Part shown: one piece after another, positions 34,336 to 42,770 of the stretch
Layout of the letters: each line of letters starts with the position of its first letter
Position numbering within the stretch: position 1 is the first letter of the stretch
Origin: JACVRN01 sp963715565
Lineage (GTDB): Bacteria; Acidobacteriota; Blastocatellia; Pyrinomonadales; Pyrinomonadaceae
Assembly: GCA_963715565.1 (NCBI GenBank)
Contig: OY970256.1
Span: forward strand, 5,270,001 to 5,334,000
Direction: 5' to 3'
DNA: 64,000 nt
Program-made: the position numbers and the translations under genes
Notes under the pieces: model-generated
Databases searched by the model: none
The model's input: the letters and a program-made list of their open reading frames with translations, nothing else
What the model was told of the DNA's origin: nothing

Positions 34336-37050
34336 TCACGCGAGCTTTCCAAACCAGCCGCGCCGCTCCACCCACTTGGCAAGCTCAAGGACGGGCGAGA
34401 CCGTAAACGCGAGGGCGATGATAATCAACCAGTCCTTGAGCGAAGGGCTGTACGTGCCGAACACCCGGGTTAGAAAAGGCACGTAGAGGATGAGCGCGAG
34501 CATCACCAGCTCCCACAGGATTGCCAGATTGAGCCACTTGTTAGCGAAGGGGCGGCGCAGGACAGAGTGGCGGTCGGAGCGGAAGTTGTAGGCTTTGAAA
34601 AATTGTATCAGGACGAGCGAGATAAAAGTCATAGTCATCGCTTCACGCGCGCTCCGCCCGGAGTTTAACGCCCACACGAAGAGACCTAGGTTGACGAGCG
34701 TAGACCACATGCCTCCGACCAGCATGAGAAGGATGACAGGGCGCGTGAAAATGCCAGAGCGCGGGTTGCGCGGCGGCCTCTTCATAAGGTCAGGCTCGGG
34801 CGGGTCAACGGCCAGCGCCAGCGCCGGGAGGCCGTCCGTCGCCAGATTGACGTAAAGAATCTGCACGGCGCTCAAAGGAAGCGGTAAGCCTGTCAAGGAT
34901 GCTCCGGCCATCAAGCCTATCTCGCCTATGTTGGAGGAGAGCAGGTACATCAAATATTTCTTGATGTTGCTGAAGATGCCGCGTCCCTCTTCGACAGCCG
35001 CGACGATGGAAGCAAAGTTATCGTCAGTGAGCGTCATGGCGGCGGCCTCTTTGGTAACGTCCGTGCCGGTGATGCCCATGGCGATGCCTATGTCTGCTTT
35101 CTTGAGCGCGGGCGCATCGTTCACACCATCGCCCGTCATCGCGGCGACGTGGCCCATTTCCTGTAGAGCGGTCACGACCCTCAGCTTGTGCGCGGGCGAA
35201 ACGCGCGCGTAGACCTCTATGTCTCCCACCACCTCGCGCAATTCTTCGTCGTCCATCACTTCCAACTCTGCGCCGACGGCGAGCCTTCCGTTTTTAAGTA
35301 TCCCCAGCTCGCTTGCGACGGCGCGGGCCGTCAGCGGGTGGTCGCCCGTAATCATGACGACCTTGATGCCCGCATCGAAGCATTCCTCGACCGCCGCGCG
35401 AGCTTCGGGACGCGGCGGGTCAATCATCCCTACAAGACCTAGAAAGGTCAGCTCGCGCTCGGCGTCTTCAAGCGTGGCGTTGCGCTTGGAAGCGACGACG
35501 AGCACGCGCAAAGCTTCGCTCGCCATCTCCTGCGCGACGTGCAGAATCAAAGCGCGGTCTGCGCGCGTCAGTTCCGTTTCGCCCTCCGGTGTCCACTGGC
35601 ACGTGCACGCGTCTAGAATGATTTCCGGCGCACCCTTGGAATAAGCTACTGTGCCCGCGCTCGTCTGGTGGAGCGTCGTCATGCGCTTGGTTTCGGAGGT
35701 GAAGGGAATCTCGCCCGTGCGCGGAAATTCCTTATCGAGCGCAGACTTGATGAAGCCCGCTTTGGCCGCCGCGACGACCAGCGCGCCTTCCGTAGGATCG
35801 CCGCGCACCTGCCAGCGCTCGTCCTCAGCGCTCTTCGAGATGCGTGCGTCGGAAGCAAGCGCGGCGGCGCACAGGAGCAGCCGTAGAGGCTCTCCGGGCT
35901 CGACCAACGCGCCGTCATCAGAGAACGTGCCGGTAGGCTCATAGCCCGCGCCCGAAACTTCCAGAAGCCGACCGCCTGTGAATATCTGTCGCACAGTCAT
36001 CTCGTCTTTGGTAAGCGTGCCCGTTTTGTCAGAGCAGATGACAGAAGTGCTGCCAAGGGTTTCGACCGCAGGCAGACGACGCACGAGCGCGTTGCGGCGT
36101 ATCATGCGTTTGACGCCGATGGCGAGCGAGATGGTGACGACCGCAGGCAAAGCTTCCGGCACGACGGCGACCGCGAGCGCGACGCCGAAGATAAACATGT
36201 CTATAAATTTCTGGCCGCGAAAGAGACCGAGCGCGACGATGACAGTCACGACCACTAAGGCCACGCGCGCCAGTTGATGCCCGACCCTGTCAAGATTAAC
36301 TTGCAGCGGCGTCTTGCCCGTCTCGACCGCTTCGAGCATCTGTGCAATCTTGCCAAACTCCGTGTGTATGCCGGTGGCCGTGACAAGGCCGCGCCCGCGC
36401 CCGTAGGTCGCGAGCGTGCCTGCAAACGCGGCGTTGGTGCGGTCGCCTGTGGCTAAAGAATCATCTCCTTCAATCGGCTCGGTCTGCTTGTGGACCGCGA
36501 CGCTTTCGCCCGTCAGCGCGGATTCTTCTATCTGTAGATTGACGGCTTCGGTGAGCCGCATGTCTGCTGGAACACGGTCGCCCGCCGCGAGCAACACACA
36601 ATCGCCGGGAACAAGCTCGCGCGCGGGAATCTCCGTCTCGTTGCCGTCGCGCAAAGTAGTCGCGGTGGGCGCGGCCATCTGTTTAAGAGCTTCGATGGCG
36701 CGCTCTGCACGGTACTCCTGTATAAAGCCGAGCACGACCGCGAACAAAACAATGACGGCGATAGCGGCAGCCTCAAGCCCGTGTCCAAGGAAGGCAGAGA
36801 GCGCCGTGGCGATGAGCAGAATAATGATGAGGACGTTTTTGAATTGCTCGAAGAGAATTTTCCACGCGGAAGCACCTGCGCTCGCACGCAATTCGTTCGG
36901 GCCATATTCCGCCAGACGGCGCGCGGCTTCACTGGTGGTCAGCCCCGCTTCTGTAGTTTGCAAACGACGGCAAGTGCTTTCAATCGAAAGCGCGTGGTAT
37001 GGTAAAGGCTGTTCCGCTGCGGAAGAGGGTTTATCGGAAACTGTATCCAC
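34336..37050 (-). CDS. P-type calcium-transporting ATPase (P2A-like)
   Basis: This 904-aa inner-membrane pump has a cation-ATPase N-terminal domain (about 13-85). Actuator TGES is in ESALTGESVAVHK, and the phosphorylation site DKTGTLT has Asp341. Nucleotide-binding KGAPE is present, as is hinge GDGVNDAPALKKADIG. The C-terminal six-helix region (about 685-900) is typical of SERCA/PMR1-type pumps. VPEALPAVVTISLA in M4 fits the PEAL/PEGL calcium motif. It should expel Ca2+ using ATP, complementing the CaCA exchanger at 23725. It is monocistronic. Confidence 0.93.
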   Translation of the reverse strand: MDTVSDKPSSAAEQPLPYHALSIESTCRRLQTTEAGLTTSEAARRLAEYGPNELRASAGASAWKILFEQFKNVLIIILLIATALSAFLGHGLEAAAIAVIVLFAVVLGFIQEYRAERAIEALKQMAAPTATTLRDGNETEIPARELVPGDCVLLAAGDRVPADMRLTEAVNLQIEESALTGESVAVHKQTEPIEGDDSLATGDRTNAAFAGTLATYGRGRGLVTATGIHTEFGKIAQMLEAVETGKTPLQVNLDRVGHQLARVALVVVTVIVALGLFRGQKFIDMFIFGVALAVAVVPEALPAVVTISLAIGVKRMIRRNALVRRLPAVETLGSTSVICSDKTGTLTKDEMTVRQIFTGGRLLEVSGAGYEPTGTFSDDGALVEPGEPLRLLLCAAALASDARISKSAEDERWQVRGDPTEGALVVAAAKAGFIKSALDKEFPRTGEIPFTSETKRMTTLHQTSAGTVAYSKGAPEIILDACTCQWTPEGETELTRADRALILHVAQEMASEALRVLVVASKRNATLEDAERELTFLGLVGMIDPPRPEARAAVEECFDAGIKVVMITGDHPLTARAVASELGILKNGRLAVGAELEVMDDEELREVVGDIEVYARVSPAHKLRVVTALQEMGHVAAMTGDGVNDAPALKKADIGIAMGITGTDVTKEAAAMTLTDDNFASIVAAVEEGRGIFSNIKKYLMYLLSSNIGEIGLMAGASLTGLPLPLSAVQILYVNLATDGLPALALAVDPPEPDLMKRPPRNPRSGIFTRPVILLMLVGGMWSTLVNLGLFVWALNSGRSAREAMTMTFISLVLIQFFKAYNFRSDRHSVLRRPFANKWLNLAILWELVMLALILYVPFLTRVFGTYSPSLKDWLIIIALAFTVSPVLELAKWVERRGWFGKLA

Positions 37051-37112
37051 CGTGTTTCGTGTACCAGGGGAAAATTATTAAGAGAGCTAACCAACCTGAA
37101 GACGAAGAAAAA

Positions 37113-37261
37113 TTAACAGGGATGGACAGGATGAACAGGATAAAAAGAAATGATAAATGCAAAGTGCAAAATGCAAAATTAAAGAGATTCTTGCTGTTCA
37201 TTCATCATTTTGCATTTTGACTTCTGCCTTGCTTTTATCCTGTTCATCCTGTCCATCCCTG
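37113..37261. repeat. Inverted repeat, ACAGGAT outer words with nested TGCAAAAT words
   Basis: Arms 37113-37143 and 37231-37261 are perfect 31-bp complements using the GATGAACAGGAT variant. The loop holds an imperfect inverted repeat of AAATGCAAAGTGCAAAATGC words. It lies between the ATPase and DUF5995 promoters. Confidence 0.88.
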
Positions 37262-37280
37262 TTTGAATCCGCTTTGAATT

Positions 37281-38039
37281 ATGATCGCCAACACGATTGA
37301 CGAAGTTATTGTTCAACTGGACGAGGTCATCGCGCGTTCGCGGCGCGAGCAAAGCCGACTGGGATTTTTCGCCGTCCTCTATCGCAACGTGACGCTCAAG
37401 GTGCAGGAGGGCATTCGTGCGGGGCTCTTTGAAGACGGGCCGCGCATGGAACGCTTTGATGTCCTGTTTGCCAATCGCTACCTAGCCGCCTATGACAGCT
37501 TCGAGCGCCACGATGCGCCTAGTAAATGCTGGCGGGTCTCTTTCGAGGCTGCCGCCGCGTGGCCTCCTATCATTCTCCAACACCTCTTGCTCGGCATGAA
37601 CGCGCACATCAACTTCGATCTGGGCATCGCCGCAGCAGAAGTTGCGCCCGGCGCAGAGCTGCCGTCGCTCAGGCACGACTTCGACCAGATTAATAACATC
37701 CTCGGCGGGATGGTCGCCAAGGTCAGATCGAATATCAACGAGCTTTCGCCATGGATAAATCTGGCGGACCGTCTTGTGGGCGATACAACGGAAGACCGGA
37801 TTATCAATTTCAGTATGGACAAGGCGCGCCAGAGCGCGTGGATGGTCGCCAACATGCTGGCAAACGCATCAGCCGCCGAGCAGGCTAAAAAACTCGCTAT
37901 TCTGGATCACGCGGTCGCAGACTTTGGCCGTCTCGTTCGCAGGCCCAAAGGGTTTCTACTAAACCTTGGCCTCTGGGTCATACGCCTGCGCGAAACAAGC
38001 AACATCCAGAGGACGATAGATGTCCTCAGTCAGATGTGA
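37281..38039 (+). CDS. DUF5995 family protein
   Basis: This 252-aa cytoplasmic, mostly helical protein has the family blocks SRLGFFAVLYRNVTLKVQEG, ANRYLAAYDSFERH and LLGMNAHINFDLGIA. The conserved His/Asn/Asp (GMNAHINFDL) suggest a metal or ligand site. The family is uncharacterised. The ATG at 37281 has no good ribosome binding site, and it begins 19 bp after the end of a long inverted repeat, so the repeat may shape its leader. Confidence 0.8.
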   Translation: MIANTIDEVIVQLDEVIARSRREQSRLGFFAVLYRNVTLKVQEGIRAGLFEDGPRMERFDVLFANRYLAAYDSFERHDAPSKCWRVSFEAAAAWPPIILQHLLLGMNAHINFDLGIAAAEVAPGAELPSLRHDFDQINNILGGMVAKVRSNINELSPWINLADRLVGDTTEDRIINFSMDKARQSAWMVANMLANASAAEQAKKLAILDHAVADFGRLVRRPKGFLLNLGLWVIRLRETSNIQRTIDVLSQM

Positions 38040-38044
38040 AAGAA

Positions 38045-38107
38045 CTACGGCAGAGCGCCCACGCACACCAGAACGATGACCGAAGCGAGTGCATAAACTT
38101 TTTTCAT
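38045..38107 (-). CDS. Candidate 20-aa hydrophobic peptide
   Basis: The frame from ATG 38107 to TAG 38045 encodes MKKVYALASVIVLVCVGALP. It has GGAGG 6 bp upstream and a sigma-70-like promoter about 140 bp upstream. It could be a membrane-active peptide, a leader peptide, or the signal-peptide stub of a decayed gene. No family can be assigned at this length. Confidence 0.35.
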   Translation of the reverse strand: MKKVYALASVIVLVCVGALP

Positions 38108-38243
38108 TCCCATCCTCCTACAAGGTCGGTTAGATTAGGGGCTTGACGAACATCTGCGGCCACGGCCCACCATGAAGCAGGGTCAAACCCCCCTCGCTTA
38201 TCGGGGAGACATTATTTTGACTGTTCTGTAATAAATTGAGTGT

Positions 38244-38272
38244 ACTCTAGGAAAGATGTCGGTCAACGTCAA
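38244..38272 (-). promoter_or_regulatory. Sigma-70-type promoter, leftward
   Basis: On the minus strand TTGACG and TAGAGT are separated by exactly 17 bp. It points to the 20-aa frame at 38107, leaving a leader of about 130 nt. The match is seen in sequence; use is unproven. Confidence 0.35.
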
Positions 38273-38466
38273 GCTTCAGAGACCGTATAAGGTAAGAGAA
38301 AGTTAACAGGAGCATTTGGGCGCACAGCAGCCCGAGCCTGTGGTCCACCTTTGGGGATTGAGTTTCTTTCGCAGTCGAGCACCCATCCATCAGGAAACAT
38401 TCATGCGAAGCCGCTCTCTCTACGGAGAGAGCAACACGCGCTTGTCGGCAGAGGAGAAAATTCTTT

Positions 38467-38880
38467 ATGGCAAACCTGAATTTGTTAGGCGCGGCGTGGG
38501 CTCCGCGCCTGCTGAGCGTCCTGCGCATCGTCGTGGGCTTTCTCTTTATGCAGCACGGGATGCAGAAGCTCTTTAACTTCCCGCCCTCGCCCGTGCCGAT
38601 GCCGCCAGGCACTATGATTACAGTAATTGGAATGATGGAATTCGTCGGCGGGCTGCTGCTGCTGATCGGTCTGTTCACACGACCCGTGGCCTTTATCCTG
38701 TCGGGCATGATGGCCGTGGCCTACTTTATGGGGCACGCCATACCGCAGGGCAACTGGTTATGGCCGATAGTGAATCAAGGTGAGCCAGCCGTGCTCTATT
38801 GCTTTGTGTTTCTGTATCTTTCGGCGGCGGGCGGCGGCTCGTGGAGCGTAGACCGCTGCATCTGGCGTAACAGCGTGTAA
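38467..38880 (+). CDS. DoxX family membrane protein
   Basis: This 137-aa protein has four transmembrane helices. LSVLRIVVGFLFMQHGMQKLF at 19-39 and FVGGLLLLIGLFTRP at about 60-74 are the DoxX signature. GAGGAG lies 10 bp before the ATG at 38467. DoxX-like proteins are linked to thiosulfate:quinone oxidoreductase or to redox and stress complexes. No partner genes are next to it, so the role is open. Confidence 0.9.
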   Translation: MANLNLLGAAWAPRLLSVLRIVVGFLFMQHGMQKLFNFPPSPVPMPPGTMITVIGMMEFVGGLLLLIGLFTRPVAFILSGMMAVAYFMGHAIPQGNWLWPIVNQGEPAVLYCFVFLYLSAAGGGSWSVDRCIWRNSV

Positions 38881-38887
38881 GAGGAAA

Positions 38888-39007
38888 GTAAGAAGAAAGT
38901 AAGCAGTGAGCAGTAAGCAGTAGAAACGAAAAGTTGCGCAACCCGCTTGCTGCGCGCTTTCTTTTTACTGCTTACTGCTCACTGCTCACTGCTTACTTTC
39001 TTCTTAC
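38888..39007. repeat. Inverted repeat, GCAGTAAGCAGTGA word family, unequal arms
   Basis: The left arm 38888-38922 (35 bp) and right arm 38966-39007 (42 bp) are complements of AGTAAGC/AGTGAGC words. The right arm has one extra 7-bp unit, so unit number has changed in one arm. It lies 7 bp after the DoxX stop codon. Confidence 0.85.
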
Positions 39008-39223
39008 TCAGTTGATTTCTTCGCTCTCGTCGTCAATCAGCAGAATCTCTCGCACAGTGCCAATGATTTCGTTGTCGCGTATGACGAGCCCGTTCGGATG
39101 AAGCTGAGCGTAGGCGACATCCAATTCGTCGTCTTCATCTTTTCTGATGAGCATCCCGCCCTCGTGTAGAGAACTGCCTCTACCGATAAAGAGATATTCC
39201 TCGCCTTTGAATATAATCTTCAT
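39008..39223 (-). CDS. Small acidic protein of unknown function
   Basis: This 71-aa frame starts with ATG at 39223 (MKIIFKGEEYLFIGRGSSLH) and ends acidic (LLIDDESEEIN). The alternating hydrophobic pattern suggests a small beta protein. I do not recognise it. It is bounded on both sides by word-type inverted repeats (38888 and 39233). The ribosome binding site is weak. Confidence 0.55.
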   Translation of the reverse strand: MKIIFKGEEYLFIGRGSSLHEGGMLIRKDEDDELDVAYAQLHPNGLVIRDNEIIGTVREILLIDDESEEIN

Positions 39224-39232
39224 AACTACGGA

Positions 39233-39306
39233 TGAATCGTGAATCGTAAATCGTGAATAGATAAAAACCGTTCGTCTATTTACGATTTACGATTCACGAT
39301 TTACGA
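39233..39306. repeat. Inverted repeat, GTAAATCGTGAATC word family
   Basis: Arms of about 28 bp with two mismatches flank a 19-nt loop. It is the second copy of the family at 30318-30400. Confidence 0.8.
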
Positions 39307-39314
39307 CCTTCCCT

Positions 39315-39899
39315 TTATCCGCGAGACCGCTCAAGGAGCACCAGCATAACTAAGCTGAGCAGGACGCGTGTCTCTTCGGCGTCGCTCATCACGCCGAGCT
39401 TCTCTATCTTGTATTTGCCTTCAAGAAAGGCTGGTTGCTTTTCCAGCCGCATCAGTGCCGAGCCGTCGGCGCGCGACACGATGTAGGCCGGGTGGAAAAA
39501 ATATCCCGTGAACATCCCGACTATGGGCACTTCACCCAATAGGGCATCTAAAACTTTGGTCCACGGGTTTGCTTCCTGAATCGTCATCGCCTGCCCGTCG
39601 TCCGACAGGATATCGTAACGAGCTTTCCACAACGATTTCATGCCCTGTCGTTTGACGCCGCCAAGCTGCATTCCCTGCCGGTCGGCGAAGCGATAATGCG
39701 CCGAAAAATCCAGCACCCTGTCGGCGTTGATAGTGTAGAGGGGATTGGTCTGCTCCGCGTCCGCAAAGACGGTGACCGCTTCCTTGAGCTTGAAGGCTTT
39801 CTGCTTCACATAACCCACCAGTTGACCCGTAGCGTCGGTGATGGATAACTGGCGCGCGATGGCTAAAATCTTAAAATTCAGTTGAAGGGGATAGTTCAT
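39315..39899 (-). CDS. LURP-one-related / scramblase-like protein
   Basis: This 194-aa protein has a Tubby-like C-terminal fold of the LURP-one type. LQLNFKILAIARQLSITDATGQLVGYVKQKAF at the N-terminus, a run of alternating beta strands, and a C-terminal hydrophobic helix (TRVLLSLVMLVLLE) are typical. The central amphipathic segment (VPIVGMFTGYFFHPAYIV) could contact membranes. Bacterial members are uncharacterised. It stands alone; no clear Shine-Dalgarno is visible. Confidence 0.75.
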   Translation of the reverse strand: MNYPLQLNFKILAIARQLSITDATGQLVGYVKQKAFKLKEAVTVFADAEQTNPLYTINADRVLDFSAHYRFADRQGMQLGGVKRQGMKSLWKARYDILSDDGQAMTIQEANPWTKVLDALLGEVPIVGMFTGYFFHPAYIVSRADGSALMRLEKQPAFLEGKYKIEKLGVMSDAEETRVLLSLVMLVLLERSRG

Positions 39900-40110
39900 C
39901 TAGCTCTCCTGTCTCTCTCTCGAATGGAGTATCTCTGAAAGCTTTTGGCTGGCGCGCCTTGTCCACGAACCCCGCCGCGCGCCTCCGCTAACAGCATAAC
40001 ACGAGCGACTTGACGTGGAAGCGTAAGAAGCGCGGGCTTGTGGCTTGTAACACAAGCCGCATGATTAGTTAAAGGGATTTCCGAATTGCCCAGGAGCTAT
40101 CCGAAATTTC

Positions 40111-40138
40111 GTGACAACGATGAAAATCCATGTATAAT
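40111..40138 (+). promoter_or_regulatory. Sigma-70-type promoter of the VWA gene
   Basis: GTGACA (40111-40116) and a perfect TATAAT (40133-40138) are 16 bp apart. It lies about 65 bp before the VWA start codon. The rest of 39900-40202 shows no gene or repeat. Confidence 0.6.
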
Positions 40139-40202
40139 TCGGTCTCTTCCCAGAGCTTTTAACCTGCGCGACTCCTTATAAATAAGACCGACTCAAAAAG
40201 CC

Positions 40203-42344
40203 ATGAAAAAATTTGCCTCGCTTCTTTGCCTGCTTCTTTTACTGGCGGTTTGTCTGACCGCCAGCGCGCAAACGCCCGCGCCCACCGTTCAGCCCGCAGA
40301 CGAAGACAGCGTCGTCCGCATCACGACCAACCTGATACAGATTGACGCCGTCGTGACGGACAAAGACGGCAAGCTCGTCACAAACTTGAGACCGGAAGAT
40401 TTCGAGCTGCTGGTCAACGGCAAGCCGCAGAAGCTGACCAACTTTTCGCTGGTGACAGTCGAGCCCATATCCACGGCAGAGCCCGCGCCCCGAACCCTCA
40501 TCGCAGACAAAAACGGAACGCCCCTGCCGCCTGTTCGCCTGCGTTCAGAGGAGGTCAAAAGAACCATCGCGCTCGTCGTTGACGATTTGACCCTCTCGTA
40601 CGAGAGCATGAGCTATGTCAAAAAGTCGCTCAAAAAGTTTGTGGACGAGCAGATGCAGCCCGGCGATTTAGTCGCCATCCTCCGCACGGGCAGCGGCGTC
40701 AGCGCTTTGCAGCAATTCACTTCCGACAAGCGACAGCTTTACGCCGCCATCGAAAGCATTAAATATAATCAAGCCGTCGGGCGCATCATGTCATTCTACA
40801 GGGAAATCGAAGGCGCTTATGAAGGAGAAACCAAGATACCTTCGGGGGGGAGGGGCATCGTCCTAAACGAAAACCCGGACAAGTATCGCGACGATATGCT
40901 TGCCACGGCCTCGCTGGCGGCGGCAGGCTACATCATTCAAGGAATGCGCGGGCTGCCGGGACGTAAGGCCGTGATGCTTTTGACGGAAGGCTTTACACTC
41001 GTTGACCCTAACTACCCCAGCAGGAACGCACGTCTTCGTCAGGCATTTGAACGTCTGGTGGACAGCTCTAATCGCGCGGGCGTTGTCATCTACTCGATGG
41101 ATGCGCGCGGGCTTGTCGCAGAAGGGTTGGTCGGAGAGGATGCCTCGAAAACAACAAAGGCCAGCCAGGAGATTCCACCCTCTCTCACCAATCGCGAGAG
41201 GTTTAATCGCCCGTTGGACGGGATGCAGACGCTCTCGGAACAGACGGGCGGCTTTGCCATCTATAACTCGAACGATTTAGGCAGCGGTATCAAGCAAGCT
41301 CTGGACGACCAGAAAAGCTATTACCTGCTCGGCTTTCAGCCCGAAGCTTCGGCCTTCGACCCGGCCAAAGCTCGCTTTAATCATCTCATCGTTAAGGTCA
41401 AAGGCAACGGCTTGAAGGTGCGTTACCGGAGCGGCTTTTTCGGTATTAAGGATGAAGACGCGAAGCCCGTCGTCAACACGCCGGAGCAACAGGTGATGCG
41501 AGCTTTGACTTCGCCCTTTGCGTCCAACGATATTTCTTTACGCCTCACGCCGCTTTTTGGAAACGATGCGCGTGCGGGCTCATACGTGCGCTCCCTTGTG
41601 CACATCTCTATAAAGGGCTTGACCTTTACGGAGAAGCCCGGCGGGTTGCGCGAATCCGTGATTAACATCGTCGCCTACACGTTTGGCGAAGACGGTCGCG
41701 TCGTCGATTCGGTCGGAGAGACTCACACCATCAGCCTCACGGACGCTCTTTACCAGAGAGCGCAGACGAGCGGGCTTGTCTATTCGCTCAACATGCCGAT
41801 TAAGAGAGCGGGCGCGTATCAATTGCGCGTCGCCGTGCGCGATGACAAATCATCAAAGGTCGGCTCGGCCAGCCAGTTCATCAACATCCCGGACATCAAG
41901 AAATCCGGGCTCGCGCTCTCGGGCATCGCTTTGAGCAGCGCCGACACGCGCCAGGGAAAAACAAACGCGGCCAATCAACAATCAACGGAAGCTGCGAGCA
42001 CTTCAATGCTGACACAGGCGGCGATGCGCAGGTTTCGCACGGGCCACTTACTGCAATTCGCCTACGCCATCTACAACGCGAAATTGGACAAGAGCACAAA
42101 ACAGCCGCGCCTCGTCACACAGCTCAAGCTCTTTCGCGACGGCAAAGAAATTTACAGTGGTCAGCCTGCGCCTTTTGACCTGACGGGGCAAGCGGACTTC
42201 CAGCACCTATTGGCCGAAGGCGGTTTGCAGCTCGGCGGGCTTCAGGCAGGCGAGTACGTCTTGCAGGTCACCGTGACGGACCTACTGGTAACCGGAAAAT
42301 CCAGAACCGCCGCCAACTGGATTGATTTTGAAGTTGAAAAATAG
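40203..42344 (+). CDS. Exported VWFA-related protein of the Acidobacteria-expanded type
   Basis: This 713-aa protein has a signal peptide (1-22, ending ASAQT). An N-terminal segment, VVRITTNLIQIDAVVTDKDGKLV, leads to a von Willebrand A domain (about 115-370). It has VVDDLTLSYESM in place of the classical DxSxS and the later GFTLVDP and YYLLGF blocks. This is the layout of the VWFA-related Acidobacterial domain proteins. The C-terminal half (about 420-710) is beta-rich, probably two Ig-like modules. Binding partners are unknown. It has its own promoter and a terminator downstream. Confidence 0.85.
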   Translation: MKKFASLLCLLLLLAVCLTASAQTPAPTVQPADEDSVVRITTNLIQIDAVVTDKDGKLVTNLRPEDFELLVNGKPQKLTNFSLVTVEPISTAEPAPRTLIADKNGTPLPPVRLRSEEVKRTIALVVDDLTLSYESMSYVKKSLKKFVDEQMQPGDLVAILRTGSGVSALQQFTSDKRQLYAAIESIKYNQAVGRIMSFYREIEGAYEGETKIPSGGRGIVLNENPDKYRDDMLATASLAAAGYIIQGMRGLPGRKAVMLLTEGFTLVDPNYPSRNARLRQAFERLVDSSNRAGVVIYSMDARGLVAEGLVGEDASKTTKASQEIPPSLTNRERFNRPLDGMQTLSEQTGGFAIYNSNDLGSGIKQALDDQKSYYLLGFQPEASAFDPAKARFNHLIVKVKGNGLKVRYRSGFFGIKDEDAKPVVNTPEQQVMRALTSPFASNDISLRLTPLFGNDARAGSYVRSLVHISIKGLTFTEKPGGLRESVINIVAYTFGEDGRVVDSVGETHTISLTDALYQRAQTSGLVYSLNMPIKRAGAYQLRVAVRDDKSSKVGSASQFINIPDIKKSGLALSGIALSSADTRQGKTNAANQQSTEAASTSMLTQAAMRRFRTGHLLQFAYAIYNAKLDKSTKQPRLVTQLKLFRDGKEIYSGQPAPFDLTGQADFQHLLAEGGLQLGGLQAGEYVLQVTVTDLLVTGKSRTAANWIDFEVEK

Positions 42345-42368
42345 AGGCGAGCCTCGTTAGAAGCTGAT

Positions 42369-42394
42369 GGAAAAGTCCCGCATGTGGACTTTCC
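42369..42394. other. Short hairpin after the VWA gene
   Basis: GGAAAAGTCC (42369) and GGACTTTCC (42386) are near-perfect complements around 7 nt. It precedes the main terminator and may protect the 3' end of the transcript. Confidence 0.4.
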
Positions 42395-42420
42395 GTTCGT
42401 GATAGCGTGACAGTAAAGAG

Positions 42421-42478
42421 CGCGTCTAATTTAATCTCCCGGATGAGAGATTAAATTAGACGCGTTGTTTGTTATTGT
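42421..42478 (+). terminator. Rho-independent terminator of the VWA gene
   Basis: A perfect 18-bp stem (42421-42438 with 42447-42464; CGCGTCTAATTTAATCTC and its complement) is followed by TTGTTTGTTATT. It insulates the VWA gene from the sigma-54 cassette that starts at 42480. Confidence 0.75.
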
Positions 42479-42479
42479 C

Positions 42480-42497
42480 TGTCTACTTCCGTAGACA
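42480..42497 (+). promoter_or_regulatory. Upstream palindrome, probable enhancer-binding site (second copy)
   Basis: TGTCTACTTCCGTAGACA has perfect 7-bp arms around 4 bp and differs from the copy at 17188-17205 at one loop base. The distance to the sigma-54 box is 73 bp, as in the first cassette. Confidence 0.65.
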
Positions 42498-42570
42498 TCA
42501 GTCCGGATAAGCTGTCGCCTATCAATGACACTCTGCCGGATGTTATCTATGAATCTTTCGTTACCGGTGA

Positions 42571-42588
42571 TGGCACATTTGTTGCGAA
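42571..42588 (+). promoter_or_regulatory. Sigma-54 (RpoN) promoter (second copy)
   Basis: TGGCACATTTGTTGCGAA matches TGGCAC-N5-TTGC exactly. Transcription should start near 42597, upstream of the response regulator gene. This also rules out the longer frame that begins at 42525, since it would begin before the transcript. Confidence 0.8.
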
Positions 42589-42616
42589 GAACGAGCGGCC
42601 CCACTGCTGTACCAAA

Positions 42617-42684
42617 AGGCGATTCCACGTGGGAGCCGAATCGCCTCGTCATCAGGCGGGTAGAGCGCCCCTCCTCCACCCGCC
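42617..42684 (+). promoter_or_regulatory. Structured leader of the response regulator gene (two conserved hairpins)
   Basis: Hairpin 1 (42617-42646, AGGCGATT with AATCGCCT, containing CCACGTGG) precedes hairpin 2 (42655-42684, GGCGGGT with ACCCGCC). The loop of hairpin 2 contains AGAGCGCCCCTCCTC. Order, spacing and loop sequence match the leader at 16999-17068. Confidence 0.6.
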
Positions 42685-42770
42685 AGCTCTTATGTTATGA
42701 GGGTGGCACGGGCAGAATTTCCGGGGTTCATCAAAAGATCTTCTACTTTAATCACACAGGCAAACAACGG

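Noticed and set aside
42700..42716. A second TGGCAC box downstream of the cassette
   Set aside because: TGGCACGGGCAGAATT lacks the -12 TTGC element at the required distance.
42525..42770. N-terminal extension of the response regulator frame
   Set aside because: The extension covers the sigma-54 promoter and leader hairpins, lies partly upstream of the predicted transcription start, and has no domain. The receiver begins naturally at 42771.
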